Below are positions 1-9,219 of a DNA stretch of 39,787 nt, in pieces. The stretch's first letter is position 1. Every line of letters begins with the position of its first letter. The DNA is from Prasinococcaceae sp. CCMP 1430 (taxonomy: Eukaryota > Prasinodermophyta > Palmophyllophyceae > Prasinococcales > Prasinococcaceae), in contig RQSC01000204.1 in assembly GCA_013416795.1 (NCBI GenBank), forward strand, positions 7,592-47,378. The letters are read 5' to 3'. Position numbers and translations under genes: made by a program. The notes below the pieces were generated by a model, which was given only the letters and a program-made list of their open reading frames with translations, was not told the origin of the DNA and ran no database searches.

Positions 1-885
1 CGCGTGCGTGGCCCGCGCCGCGCGGCCGCCACGGCCTCGCTGCCGTATGCGGCCGTCGTCGCGGGCGAGGCCAAGACCGAGTCCTTCCGCATCTTCCTCG
101 AGGCCGACGGGAAGCGCGTGTCGCCGTGGCACGGCGTGCCGCTGTACCCGAACGGCAAGGAGAACGAGGAGCTCTCCTTCATCTGCGAGATCCCCAAGGA
201 GACGCAGGCGAAGATGGAGGTCGCCACGGATGAGGCGCTCACGCCCATCAAGCAGGACACCAAGAAGGGCAAGCTCCGCGACTACCCGTACAACATCCAC
301 TGGAACTACGGCATGCTGCCGCAGACGTGGGAGGACCCGGGCCACAAGAACGAGGCCACCGACTGCTTCGGCGACAACGACCCGATGGACGTCGTCGAGA
401 TCGGGTCGGTCACCGGCGAGATGGGCGCGGTGTACACGGTGCGTTTTCGCCGGCAGCCGCAGGGCGCAGGTGGCGCGCTGTCGCGCGAGGGCGCGCTTGA
501 ATCGCGCGCGCCGTGCCGAGGCTGCGCGCGCACACGCTGACGGCCCGCGCGGAACGAACAGGTCAAGCCCCTCGGCGTGCTCGCGATGATCGACGATGGC
601 GAGATCGACTGGAAGCTGCTGGCGCTGCGCACGGACGACCCCAAGGCCGCCGCGGTGTCCACGCTCGAGGACGTCGAGCGCGAGTTCCCCGGCGAGATGG
701 ACCGCATTCGCGAGTGGTTCCGCGACTACAAGGTTCCCGACGGCAAGCCGCAGAACAAGTTCGGCCTCGACGAGAAGTGGATGCCCAAGGACTACGCCAT
801 GGGCATCGTGCGCGAGACGGCTGCGTTCTATGACGATCTCGTCAGCGGCAAGACCGAGAACTCGAAGGGCCTGTCGCTCGAGTAG
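1..885 (+). CDS. PPA: Soluble inorganic pyrophosphatase (family I), 5' partial
   Basis: Hydrolyses pyrophosphate to two phosphates, which pulls biosynthetic reactions forward. The frame is open from the window edge, so the start and perhaps a targeting peptide lie outside. Exon 1 is 1-438, the intron 439-561 (donor GTGCGT, acceptor CAG, 123 bp) and exon 2 562-885, ending in TAG. The join restores the family order around GAVYT/VKPLGVLAMIDDGE. Visible family hallmarks are the SPWHGVPLY segment, KQDTKKGKLR, the WNYG..PQTWEDP stretch and the metal-binding motif GDNDPMDVVEIG (codons near 370-405). The C-terminal half has EWFRDYKVPDGKPQN and a normal end. Reading through the intron would give an unrelated basic tail, which supports the splice. 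Cytosolic, mitochondrial or plastid location cannot be decided from this piece. TGTAA lies 131 bp after the stop. Confidence 0.93.
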
Positions 886-1264
886 GCGCTGCCCTGTCCT
901 GTGCGCTCGCGTGCTCGCTGCCTCCCTCCCCAACCCCCACCGGACCCACACCCACCCGGTGACGAGGCGCGCGTGCAACGTTCGACGCCCAACCCCATTG
1001 CCATTGGCTGGCCATTGTAAAAGCGCATGGTCGCCGCCGTGCTGGTGCAACGCTCCGTGGTCGCACATCTGAACGTTTGGGATGTGCGCCGCGCGCGGCG
1101 CTGTTACGGCGTGGTGGTGCAGCGCTGGACGCCGGGCGCCACAGCGCGTGCGGCGCCCGCCTGGCGGGGCGGGGGTGCGGCGGGGCGAGGGGGGTGTCAC
1201 CTCGTGTGCTCGCGAGCGCGCGTGCTTGCGAGAGCGGTTAAGGGGAGGCGGAGGGCGCCCCCCT

Positions 1265-1299
<35 letters not shown>

Positions 1300-1419
1300 C
1301 GCGCCGTTGGGGGGGGGGCGCTGGCTCCGGCGCGCGCGCTCTTTTCGACTGCCTTAGGGGGCGAGGCAGCCCGGAGAGGCGTGGCCGGGTTGGTTGGGGG
1401 AAGGCAGCGGGAGGTGACG
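886..1419. promoter_or_regulatory. PPA 3' flank and VPS34 upstream region
   Basis: This 534 bp gap between two same-strand genes holds no convincing gene. It contains CCATTG repeats near 996-1016, a TGTAA at 1016-1020 that could end the pyrophosphatase transcript, and a pure C run at 1266-1297. The VPS34 frame is open back to 1027, but translation there is low-complexity and unlike the family. Confidence 0.5.
1266..1297. repeat. Poly-C homopolymer, 32 bases
   Basis: An uninterrupted run of 32 C sits about 120 bp upstream of the VPS34 start codon. On the other strand it is poly-G and could form a G-quadruplex. The length may be imprecise because homopolymers are hard to sequence. A similar run lies in a CCT2 intron. 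Confidence 0.9.
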
Positions 1420-4290
1420 ATGCTGCCCGACGATGGCGGCGGTACGGCGGCGTCCTCGGAGCTCTTCTACATGAGCTGCGAGCTCTCCGAGTCGGTGCGC
1501 GTCTACGCATCCGCGCTCGCCGCCACGCACGGCGGCGCGCTGCCCGCAACGCAAGCGCGGGAGCGGCATGCGGGTGCTGGTACCACGCGGCGCGAGCTGC
1601 TGCTGGAAGCGCACACGCGCAGCGCCGGCGGTGCGGGTGCCAGCGCCCACGATGTCGACGCAGCGCTCAGCGCATGCGATGGCCTCGCAGCTGCGGCAGC
1701 GCTCTCTGCGCGCACGCACGCAACGCCGTGGGAGCATTCAGCGAGCGGGGGCACGAACGGCGGGGGGACAGCTGGCACGCCGCAGCGACTCGTGGGCAGC
1801 GAGCACGTGGGGCCCTACCTCGCGTCGTGGAACGAGTGGCTGCCGCAAGGGGTGAAGTATCGCGACCTTCCGTCCGATGCCGAGGTCGTCTTTACGCTGC
1901 GCGACGCCGCAGCGGCCGCAGACTTGCCCCCGCTCGCGGCTGCGCGCCTCCCGCTGTTCACGCGCGATGGGCTGCTGCGCGAGGGATGGTTCACTGTCGC
2001 GATGGAGCCGCTCGCGGCGAAGGGCGCTGCAGCACCTGGCAGCGCGCACGCCGGCCGGGCCCCTGATGGCAACGGGCTGTCCGCTTCGTGCGGTCTCGCA
2101 CAGGCGCCAGGCTCAGAGGCCGCGCGCGTGGAGCGGCTTGTGCGCCGGTACGAGCGCGGCGCAGTCGCGCATGTGCCTTGGCTCGACAGCCTGACCTTTG
2201 GAGCCCTTGCGGAGGCCAACACGAATGCGATGCGACGAGAGGCCGACGAGGCCGAGCTTGCGGTCGTAGGAGGATCCACCGACGATGGCGGTGCCTCTCA
2301 TCCGACGCTGTCGCTGCTCGTTGAGCTGCCACGCTTCACGCATCGCGTTGTGTGGGACGAGCGCGAGGACCAGGAGGTTCTTGTGCATGGTGCGAGCACC
2401 GCAGCACTTGGCGTCGCCGCCGGTGTGCTCACTACGACGTGTTCGGCGGTGGGCGCAGTTGTTGACCCTGAAATCTCACGTGAGTCGCCTGCGGAGCTCA
2501 AGCAGATCAAATTAGCGCGAGGCCTCACGCGCATGGTGCTCGACACGGCGGCGAAGCCGGACAGCTCGCAGCGCCGCGCGATTGACCGGGTGCTGCGCAA
2601 GCCTCCCTCGGCACCTCTCTCCACTGGCGAGCGCCAGATGCTCTGGCGTTTCCGCCACTCGCTGCAGTCCGACCCTGCCGCGCTGTCGAAGTTTCTTCGC
2701 GTAGTCGACTGGGGCGATGCCGCCGAGCGGCGCCAGGCGGTGGCGCTCCTGCACGACTGGGCGCCGCTGGCCCCAGCCGCCGCGCTCGAGCTGCTCAGCG
2801 CAGACTTCACCGCCATGCCCGAGGCGCGCGAACACGCGGTGCAGGCGCTTGATGCAGCCGACGATGAGGAGCTTCTTTCTTACCTGCTGCCGCTTGTACA
2901 CGCGCTGCGCTACGAGCGCGAGCAAGAGAGCGCCCTCGCGCGCTTCCTCGTGCGGCGCTCATCGCAGTCGTTCGTTCTCGCAAATTTCCTGCATTGGTAT
3001 CTCTTCGTCGAGTTCGAGGACAAGGTGTATGCGACACGGTTTCACGCCGTGCACGAGGCCTTCATCGACGCGCTTAAGGGCGTCCAAGGCGAGGACGCGT
3101 GGGAGTGTATCTGCCAGCAGTCGCAGCTGCTCGCTCAGCTTGGCGCGGTGTCTAAGAGCCTCAAGGTCGTGGGGAGCAATGTGAAGAAGAAGGAACGCTT
3201 GCACGCCATGCTCGACGCCACAGGTGACTTCAGCGAGCTCGCGCGCTTCGAGACCCCGCTGCCGCTGCCACACGACCCCCGCGTGTTGGTGGCAGGCGTC
3301 GTGCCCGCCGAGTGTTCGGTCTTCAAGAGCGCGCTCTCGCCGCTGCGGGTGACGTTCCTGCGTGCAGGGATTACTGACGCTGAGATGCAGCGGGCGGGCT
3401 ACGTGGGTGCGGGCGGTGTTCAAGACGGTCATGCGCGCGCGGAGACGGCGGAGGACGGCGACGGCGAGGCAAGAGAGGATGGCGCCGACCCGTCGCCCCC
3501 GCCACCTGTGCCGCGTGTGACGTGCATATACAAGCGCGAGGACGACCTTCGGCAGGATCAGCTGGTCATCCAGATGATCCGTCTGATGGACAAATTGCTC
3601 AAGGCAGAGAACCTCGACCTGAGACTCACCCTGTATTCGGTGGTGGCCACCAGCCGCGACGAGGGGCTGCTCGAGTTTGTGCCCTCGCGAAACTTCTCGC
3701 ACGTGCTTGCCGAGTACAAGAACGTGCTCTCCTTCTTCCGCGCGTGCGCGCCCGACCCCTCGGGCCCCCACGGCTGCGCGCATCGCGTGATCGACACATA
3801 CGTTCGCTCGTGCGCGGGCTACTGCGTGATCACATACATTCTCGGCGTGGGCGACCGACACCTGGACAACCTCATGCTGACGCCCGAGGGCTCGCTCTTC
3901 CACATCGACTTCGGCTACATTCTTGGAAAGGATCCCAAGCCTTTCCCGCCGCCGATGAAGCTCAATAAGGAGATGGTGGAGGGTATGGGCGGCATTAAAG
4001 ATGAGTGGTTCAGCGCCTTCAAAAACTACTGCGTCGAGGCTTACAACATCCTCCGCCGCCACGGCAACCTCGTCCTCAACCTCTTCCACCTCATGGCGGG
4101 CGCAAACATACCCGACATCGCGAGCGACCCCGAGAAGGTACTGCTGCAGCTGCAGGAGAAGTTCCGAATGGATCTGGACGATGAGGCCGCCGTGCAGTTC
4201 TTCCAGGAGCTCATCGTCGAGTCTATGAGCGGACTCTTCCCTTCTTTCTTCGAGGCCACGCACAAGGTCGCGCAGGCGTTCCGCTCGTAG
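1420..4290 (+). CDS. PIK3C3: Class III phosphatidylinositol 3-kinase VPS34
   Basis: Phosphorylates phosphatidylinositol to PI3P on endosomes and autophagosomes, normally in a complex with VPS15 and Beclin. It is a single exon of 956 residues. The ATG at 1420 is chosen because the next residues (SSELFYMSCELSESVRV) match the family's C2-domain start. The order is N-terminal C2, helical PIK domain (about 360-560) and kinase domain (about 650-956). In the kinase, K705 and the DDLRQDQ motif (708-714) mark ATP binding, GVGDRHLDN carries catalytic D812, H814 and N817, and D830 belongs to DFG. The VPS34-specific PPPMKLNKEMVEGMGG activation segment and the conserved C-terminal helix are present. An acidic, proline-rich insertion of about 35 residues precedes the ATP-binding strand. 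These motifs fit class III rather than class I, II or PI4-kinases. TGTAT and TGTACA follow within 40 bp of the stop. Confidence 0.95.
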   Translation: MLPDDGGGTAASSELFYMSCELSESVRVYASALAATHGGALPATQARERHAGAGTTRRELLLEAHTRSAGGAGASAHDVDAALSACDGLAAAAALSARTHATPWEHSASGGTNGGGTAGTPQRLVGSEHVGPYLASWNEWLPQGVKYRDLPSDAEVVFTLRDAAAAADLPPLAAARLPLFTRDGLLREGWFTVAMEPLAAKGAAAPGSAHAGRAPDGNGLSASCGLAQAPGSEAARVERLVRRYERGAVAHVPWLDSLTFGALAEANTNAMRREADEAELAVVGGSTDDGGASHPTLSLLVELPRFTHRVVWDEREDQEVLVHGASTAALGVAAGVLTTTCSAVGAVVDPEISRESPAELKQIKLARGLTRMVLDTAAKPDSSQRRAIDRVLRKPPSAPLSTGERQMLWRFRHSLQSDPAALSKFLRVVDWGDAAERRQAVALLHDWAPLAPAAALELLSADFTAMPEAREHAVQALDAADDEELLSYLLPLVHALRYEREQESALARFLVRRSSQSFVLANFLHWYLFVEFEDKVYATRFHAVHEAFIDALKGVQGEDAWECICQQSQLLAQLGAVSKSLKVVGSNVKKKERLHAMLDATGDFSELARFETPLPLPHDPRVLVAGVVPAECSVFKSALSPLRVTFLRAGITDAEMQRAGYVGAGGVQDGHARAETAEDGDGEAREDGADPSPPPPVPRVTCIYKREDDLRQDQLVIQMIRLMDKLLKAENLDLRLTLYSVVATSRDEGLLEFVPSRNFSHVLAEYKNVLSFFRACAPDPSGPHGCAHRVIDTYVRSCAGYCVITYILGVGDRHLDNLMLTPEGSLFHIDFGYILGKDPKPFPPPMKLNKEMVEGMGGIKDEWFSAFKNYCVEAYNILRRHGNLVLNLFHLMAGANIPDIASDPEKVLLQLQEKFRMDLDDEAAVQFFQELIVESMSGLFPSFFEATHKVAQAFRS

Positions 4291-4323
4291 GGGCCGGGAA
4301 GAAAACTGTATGTCGAAGTATTA

Positions 4324-4329
4324 TGTACA
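4324..4329. terminator. Palindromic TGTACA, candidate shared 3'-end signal
   Basis: TGTACA reads the same on both strands. It lies 33 bp after the VPS34 stop (+) and 23 bp after the stop of the opposing gene (-). The wider context AAGTATTATGTACAT nearly matches the other convergent site at 26275-26290. The role in polyadenylation is inferred from the TGTAA-type signals known in green algae. Confidence 0.45.
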
Positions 4330-4352
4330 TGCGCTCACTTCGGGCTTGCGCG

Positions 4353-5152
4353 CTAGTGCCCCCCGCGAGTCGCGGGCGCGCTTGCGCGCATTGGCGCCTC
4401 ATTTGCGGGTGGCCCGTCCGAGTCCGAACCGCTTCCGCTCTCGCTCTCGCTCTCGCTCTCACTATCGCTCTCGCTATCGCTATCGCTATCGCTCTCGTCG
4501 CCACTGTCGTTCTCGTCGCTGCTGCTGAAGTATTCTGTTTGATGGGCCGGCAATGGCGACCGTCAGGGCTCCGCCGGGGCGCAGCTTTATCTAAGCACGC
4601 GCGCGTGTTGATATGAGGGGGTCGCGTGTGGGGCTACGCGCGCGTACCGTTTGCAACCTTCTCGCGAAGGAGCAGCTGGAATTGGTGCACCATGGGGTCG
4701 TCGCCACCACCCGCCGCCTGCATCGCTCCGCAAAGCTCGAGTGCATCTGCCCAGCGCTCTGAGCGCAAAGCTGACGCGAGGCGAACGCGCAGGGCGACGA
4801 GGACGGTGATCGCCGACTGGCGCGCCTCGTGCTTTGCACGCGCAGCGGCGCCAAAGGAGACGCCCTCTGCGCGCGCGACGAGGCACACAGCACGCGGCAC
4901 AAACAAGCGTCAGTACGGGCGGGCGGGCGCGAGGGCCGCTTCGCTCCTCAGCCGCAGCGCAGCAGCTTGAGAGCGGAGGGCTTAGTCGCGCGCACCTGTG
5001 CTGGCAGCCGCTACCACCGCTTCCCGACCCTCTCCCTCGCCTCCGCTCCTGCCCTTGGTCGCCGCCTGCGCGTCGCGGTGCTCGAGGTTGAGCCGCGCGA
5101 GCTCGCCGATGAGCTCGTCCGCACCCCCTGGCGCATCCCCTCCGGCGGCCAT
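4353..5152 (-). CDS. Unknown protein with acidic serine-rich tail, three exons
   Basis: No family is recognised. My model has exon 1 at 5152-4996, intron 4995-4867 (donor GTGCGC), exon 2 at 4866-4648, intron 4647-4535 (donor GTACGC, acceptor CAG) and exon 3 at 4534-4353. All junctions keep frame and give 185 residues. Residues 1-52 are small and polar and include a short helix (ADELIGELARLNLEHRDAQ). About 53-125 is a predicted helical region with WADALELCGAMQ. The last 60 residues are almost all Ser, Asp and Glu, like casein-kinase-2 substrate tails. If the second intron is retained, translation stops at 4634 (129 residues). The third exon is supported by the frame match and by TGTACA just after its stop. 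The gene shares a 476 bp promoter region with ZMYND10, so a ciliary role is possible but only inferred. Confidence 0.5.
4436..4500. repeat. Degenerate hexanucleotide repeat (CGCTCT/CGCTAT)
   Basis: Imperfect six-base units run through this stretch. Read on the minus strand they encode the alternating Ser-Glu and Ser-Asp tail of the three-exon gene. On the plus strand they give a misleading Arg-Ser-like frame. Confidence 0.8.
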
Positions 5153-5628
5153 CAAGCGCGCGGCAGGGCGTAGGGAGGGCGGACGATGAGAGCAACGGGG
5201 GTGGGGACGCGCGCGCGCTCCCCAGCGCGCCCCCCCGGGTGCGCGTTGGGCGCGCGCCCTGTGGTCGCCGCCGTCGCAGCTCCTCGCGCACCTCCGCACA
5301 CGCACCGCGCGGCAGAACGGGATGACATCCATTGCTCTCCCGTGGCTTTTTGTGATGTCATTATGAAATATATTGTCTAGACTGTGAACCACGCCCAGCG
5401 GTCCGGTTCCCCGAGCGGCGGCGGTCAACGTGTGCGCGCGCGCCGACGATGCGCGCAGCACGGGGACGACGGCGCGCGGCACACCGCGCGCGGTGAGCGA
5501 GAGCGGGGGGCGGCCGGCGGCCGCGCACCCCTCCGCTCGGCCCGAGCGCGTCCGAGCGCTCGCGCGTGCTCGCGCGCGAGCGGCAGACCGGTCCAGGCTG
5601 CGCTGGCGTGTGTGCCTGCCGATCTCCA
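5153..5628. promoter_or_regulatory. Divergent promoter: acidic-tail gene and ZMYND10
   Basis: This 476 bp interval lies between two divergent start codons. It includes an AT-richer island near 5345-5385 with a TATA-like AAATATATTG. It also holds an inverted pair, ATGACATC at 5322-5329 and GATGTCAT at 5354-5361, resembling bZIP/ATF (CRE-like) sites. No gene is seen inside. Confidence 0.5.
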
Positions 5629-7872
5629 ATGGCGACCGCGGAGCTCATGGCGCAGCTGGAGAGGGCGGCTTCGGCGGGCGGCGGTGAGGGGCTCGACATG
5701 GGGGCGCTAGCTGCCGCGTTTGGAGGTGCAAGCGGGCAGGGCGCCGGCACCAGTGTTGGCGCTGCCGTGGCAGGTCCTACCGCCGAGCCGCTCACCGCGC
5801 CCGAGGCGGATCGCATCGTTGAGGCGCTGTGCGAGTTTGGTCTCGGCGATGTCGCCGGGACGCAGTGGCAGCGTCAGCGCGAAGCCGTGGAACGGCTCAA
5901 CATTCAGGCACATCAGAACGTCGCTGCGCACTCCGACGACTTTGTCACTGCCGCGCTCATCAGCCACGGCAAGGTGCGCGCGCCACACGCCTAGGAGACG
6001 GGGACTGACACAGTGGGAGTGTGCTGGCGAGCTCGAGGGTGCGCTACTCTCGCGCGCTGACCCCGCGCGCCGTCCGCGATCGCACGCGATACGCAGATCT
6101 CCGTGTTGGTGCACGAGCTGCTATGCGTCGAGATCTGGCGCGAGCGCGTGTTGCCACTGCTGCGCGACACCGTATACGACTCGACGATTGGCTCCACTGC
6201 GCTCTACTGGGTGCTATACCACGAGCAGAGCCTCGTGAATCTGCTCGAGGTGGCCCTCTTCCACCGTGAGGGCTGCGAGTGCGCCGGCGACGACGCCCTG
6301 CTCGAACTCACCGACTACTGCCACCGCCGCTTGGTCTATCTCAACGCGAGCGCGGCGGCCGACGTCGCACACGTTGAGCGCAGCGCTGCCGACATGCTGG
6401 CGCGCTCCGGGCGAGAAGAGTTTGGCGACAAGCGCGCGCAGCTCGCGTTCGGATGCGCCACGTGCGCGCTGACGGTGCTGCGTTACCTCAGCGACTACAT
6501 GGAGGATCTGCCGCCATGTGTGGCCGCACGGCTGCTCGACACGGCCGATGCGCCGATGGAGCTCGTACCACTGCTCGATGAGAGGCCCTGGGTGCGGCAC
6601 CGGCGGATGCCCCCGCCCAAGGATGAAAAGGGCTCAGAGAGAGACAAGGCCAAGCCAAAGAAGAGCAAGGGCGAGATGGTCACTGAGGTGTTCGTGGAGG
6701 GCGCGTGGCGCCTACAGCCGCGCTCGGAGCGGCTGCGCCTGACGTCGCAGGACGCGCAGGTGTGGTTGGCGATCTACAACCTCGTGATGACGCCCTGTGC
6801 GCGCGCCAAGTACGACTGGAACGACCGCCGCAAGGAGATGCTCACGCGCACACGCCGCCACTTCAATGAAGTGCTCTTCGACCAGCTGCCGCTTTTGCAG
6901 GACCTCGCGCGGCTCGTTGAAGAGATTGAGCTCGGCGCGGCCAATCAGCAGGCGGACTCTGCCAGCGGCCGGCTCGTGATGGAGCAGGTGCCCGTCATCC
7001 GCGAGGCGCTCGAGGCGGAGTGGAAGGGCCGCTGGCAGACGCTAGCAGACGCCGCCTCTGCCGGTGCGCTCGCCGACTCGCCCGCAAACCGCGCCGCCGC
7101 ACGCGGGCAGGCGGAGGCGATGCTGCGCAACTTCGATATGCTAGAGCTCCTTGAAGAGACGATGGCGAGGACGAACGCCAGCGGCGCGCCCGAGCGCGCC
7201 AAGGGCGCCGAAGGCAGCGATGGCAAGGAGGCGCGCGGCAACGGTCCGGTGGATACCGAGGGCGGCGACGGCAATGGTGCAGCCTCTACCTCTGGCACAA
7301 CCACCTCAGAGGCAGCGGAGCGGCAGCGCCCTGCTGGCGTTCGCCTCGTGGTCCGCCGGCCGCGACGAAGCAAGAGCAGCGGCGACAGTGCACTCACGGA
7401 GGAGTGGTACGCGTACGAGCTGGCGGTGGATACCGCCAAGGCGCTGGAGGAAGTGGAGATCGCCGATGAGGGCGCCGGACTGAGCGCGCGCGGAGTGCGA
7501 CGGCGGCTGCTGCCGCCAGCGCGCGCGCGCGCCTCCGAGGGCGGCCGCGAGGCGCCACCCCTACCTTTCGACGCACACGCGCACGTCGAGTACCGCGGGC
7601 GAAGCGCCGATGCCAAGCTCGAGCTACCCAAGTTCGCTTCGCTCGACGTCAGCAGCTCGGACGCCGACGCTACCATCGACGCGTCGGGCGCGAGCTCCCT
7701 GCCCAAGTCACTATGGGTGACGGTCGGACTGCTGGCCACCGATGGTCTCGCCGTGCAGCTCAAGCTCAAGCGCGCCAAGCGTGTGCGCGCAGCGCACTGC
7801 GACGCTGCATCGGGCGAGCTCTACCTGTACGAGGTCGCGGGCGGCGCGGTGACGGCGCTCATCAAAAAATGA
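5629..7872 (+). CDS. ZMYND10: ZMYND10-like axonemal dynein assembly factor, no MYND finger
   Basis: ZMYND10 works in the cytoplasm as a co-chaperone for assembling axonemal dynein arms before transport into cilia. Exon 1 is 5629-5973, the intron 5974-6096 (GTGCGC...CAG, 123 bp) and exon 2 6097-7872, giving 706 residues. Family blocks in order are ERLNIQAHQN..SDDFVTAALISHGK, then LVHELLCVEIWRERV, YHEQSLVNLLEV, ELTDYCHRRL, AQVWLAIYNLVM, LFDQLPLLQDL and the RWQ..QAEAML..FDMLELLEE region, reaching about residue 465. Human ZMYND10 next has a C-terminal MYND zinc finger. Here no cysteine cluster follows. Instead there are about 240 residues with a disordered linker and a possible beta-rich end of unknown class. 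The ATG at 5629 has a good context (CCAATGG), and an N-terminal extension is ruled out only by composition. It implies motile cilia. Confidence 0.88.
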
Positions 7873-7993
7873 CTGAAATAATATACACGCTACACCCGCA
7901 GGAGCGCGCTGGCGCGCAACGCCCCGCCCTCCGTAGGCCACGCCCACTCAACCAACGCCGAGCCCGACCTAGCCAGCCAGCTGGCTAGAGACC

Positions 7994-8563
7994 CTATTCC
8001 TCATGGAAGATGGGATGGCCCAGTGTCTCTGCCACCATGGCGGGGCCCTCCGCGTCCCTACCCTCCACCTCGCAGCGCAGCGCGAAGCGTAGCTTTGCTG
8101 GGTACTTGCCCTGGGCATTGCAGGGCAGGAGCGTCGCGCCGATGAGCGAGACGGCGGCGCGTATGCGCGCCCCCACCGGCACCGGCCGGAGGAAGCGCAC
8201 GTGGTCGACGCCGTAGTTCAAGTTGTACGCCACGTCCGGCATGGGCGCGAGCTCGCCCGCGTCGCGCGTGAGGAGGCATAGGGTCAGGTAACCGTGGGCA
8301 ATAGGCCAGGGCAACGGCGAGCCGCGCTCGACCGCGTCGGCCCGGTGTATGAATTGCGGGTCGTCCGTCGCGTCCGCGAAGGCGTCGACACGCTCTTGTG
8401 TCACGTGCCGCCATGGCGTTACGCCAAGCGGCACGGCGTCCGATGTCGGCGCGCGATCGCCGGGCAGCGCCGCCCCCTGGACCAGCCGCTCGAGGGTCGC
8501 CCGCCGCGACCTCCCGAGCGATGCGTCGCCGCCTGCCGTTGAGCAGGCGACGTGCGCCGCCAC
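7994..8563 (-). CDS. MaoC/NodN-type hot-dog hydratase
   Basis: MaoC-like proteins of the hot-dog fold usually hydrate trans-2-enoyl-CoA; the substrate here cannot be named. Single exon, 189 residues. Residues 1-50 are a family-atypical leader that could be a targeting peptide. The domain begins at VTQERVDAFADATDD and has FIH (71-73), where Asp67/68 and His73 align with the catalytic Asp and His of hydratase 2. It continues with WPIAHGYLTLCLL (86-98), the Asn-Tyr-Gly segment and VRFLRPVPVGARI. The usual Gly of the ATGD motif is Asp. No PTS1 tripeptide is seen (it ends HEE), despite PEX5 nearby. It converges with ZMYND10, leaving 121 bp that hold two TACA (TGTA on its strand) at 7884-7894. A further upstream exon cannot be excluded. 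Confidence 0.8.
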   Translation of the reverse strand: MAAHVACSTAGGDASLGRSRRATLERLVQGAALPGDRAPTSDAVPLGVTPWRHVTQERVDAFADATDDPQFIHRADAVERGSPLPWPIAHGYLTLCLLTRDAGELAPMPDVAYNLNYGVDHVRFLRPVPVGARIRAAVSLIGATLLPCNAQGKYPAKLRFALRCEVEGRDAEGPAMVAETLGHPIFHEE

Positions 8564-9219
8564 GCGCGCCGCTCAGGATGTGGAAGTCGACTTGGACGTT
8601 GGTCTCGACATCGTGGGGGGCCGGCGCCGCTCGCCAGCGGCGCCCCGGCTGCGTCCGCGCTGCCCGCGCACACGCGCGCGCCGCAAAGGGTTCCAATTCG
8701 TTACCCTAAACATAACCCGAATGCTCCGCTCCTTTTCGTAACGCCAACACAAAGCGGTGGAGCAAATCTGAAGCGGCAGTACGGCTTGCGGATTTGGCTA
8801 CGCTTGCAGATAAAAATCGAGTTCATTTTGACCTCTAAAAATGGGGCTGCGGTGCGAAATCCGCATCACCTCCTGTTTTCGGTTGGGCCATATCTGCGCC
8901 ACGCGAGCGTATCCAGCGTCGTGGCGCGCGCTGTGCCGTCATCTCGCACCAAACGAACGTCCTGCGGCGCCAGGAGTGACCGCGGCCAGGTGCGGATAGA
9001 TTCGCGCCGCGGCGCGGAGGAGGGGGGGGCCGGGCCGGCCGGTGGGTTGGGAGTTGCGACTTGTTTGACGCGGCCGGGGCGGGGGGGGGCGTTGTGAGAG
9101 GGGGCGTGCCGCGCCGGCGGCGGCGGGCGCGGGCGTGCCGAGCCACAGACCGCACGGCACGTGCTGGCGTCGGCGGTCGGCATCCGCGCAGGGATAGCGA
9201 GGGCGGCCAAGGCCAAGCA
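8564..9219. promoter_or_regulatory. Divergent upstream region: MaoC-like and methyltransferase
   Basis: This 656 bp interval separates divergent starts. The part at about 8700-8880 is clearly richer in A and T than its surroundings, as expected of a nucleosome-poor promoter. The part at 8990-9210 is very GC-rich. The methyltransferase frame is open from 9061 but has no ATG before 9220. No gene is supported. Confidence 0.45.

Noticed and set aside
1027-1419. N-terminal extension of VPS34 through the poly-C tract
   Set aside because: It would encode a long proline run and basic filler, while the C2 domain begins right after ATG 1420.
2959-4263. 434-codon open frame antisense to VPS34
   Set aside because: It mirrors the conserved kinase domain, has no recognisable motifs and reflects third-position GC bias.
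4310-4616. Arg-Ser repeat frames resembling an SR protein
   Set aside because: They are the plus-strand reading of the hexanucleotide repeat, lie after the VPS34 stop, and have no RRM or partner exon.
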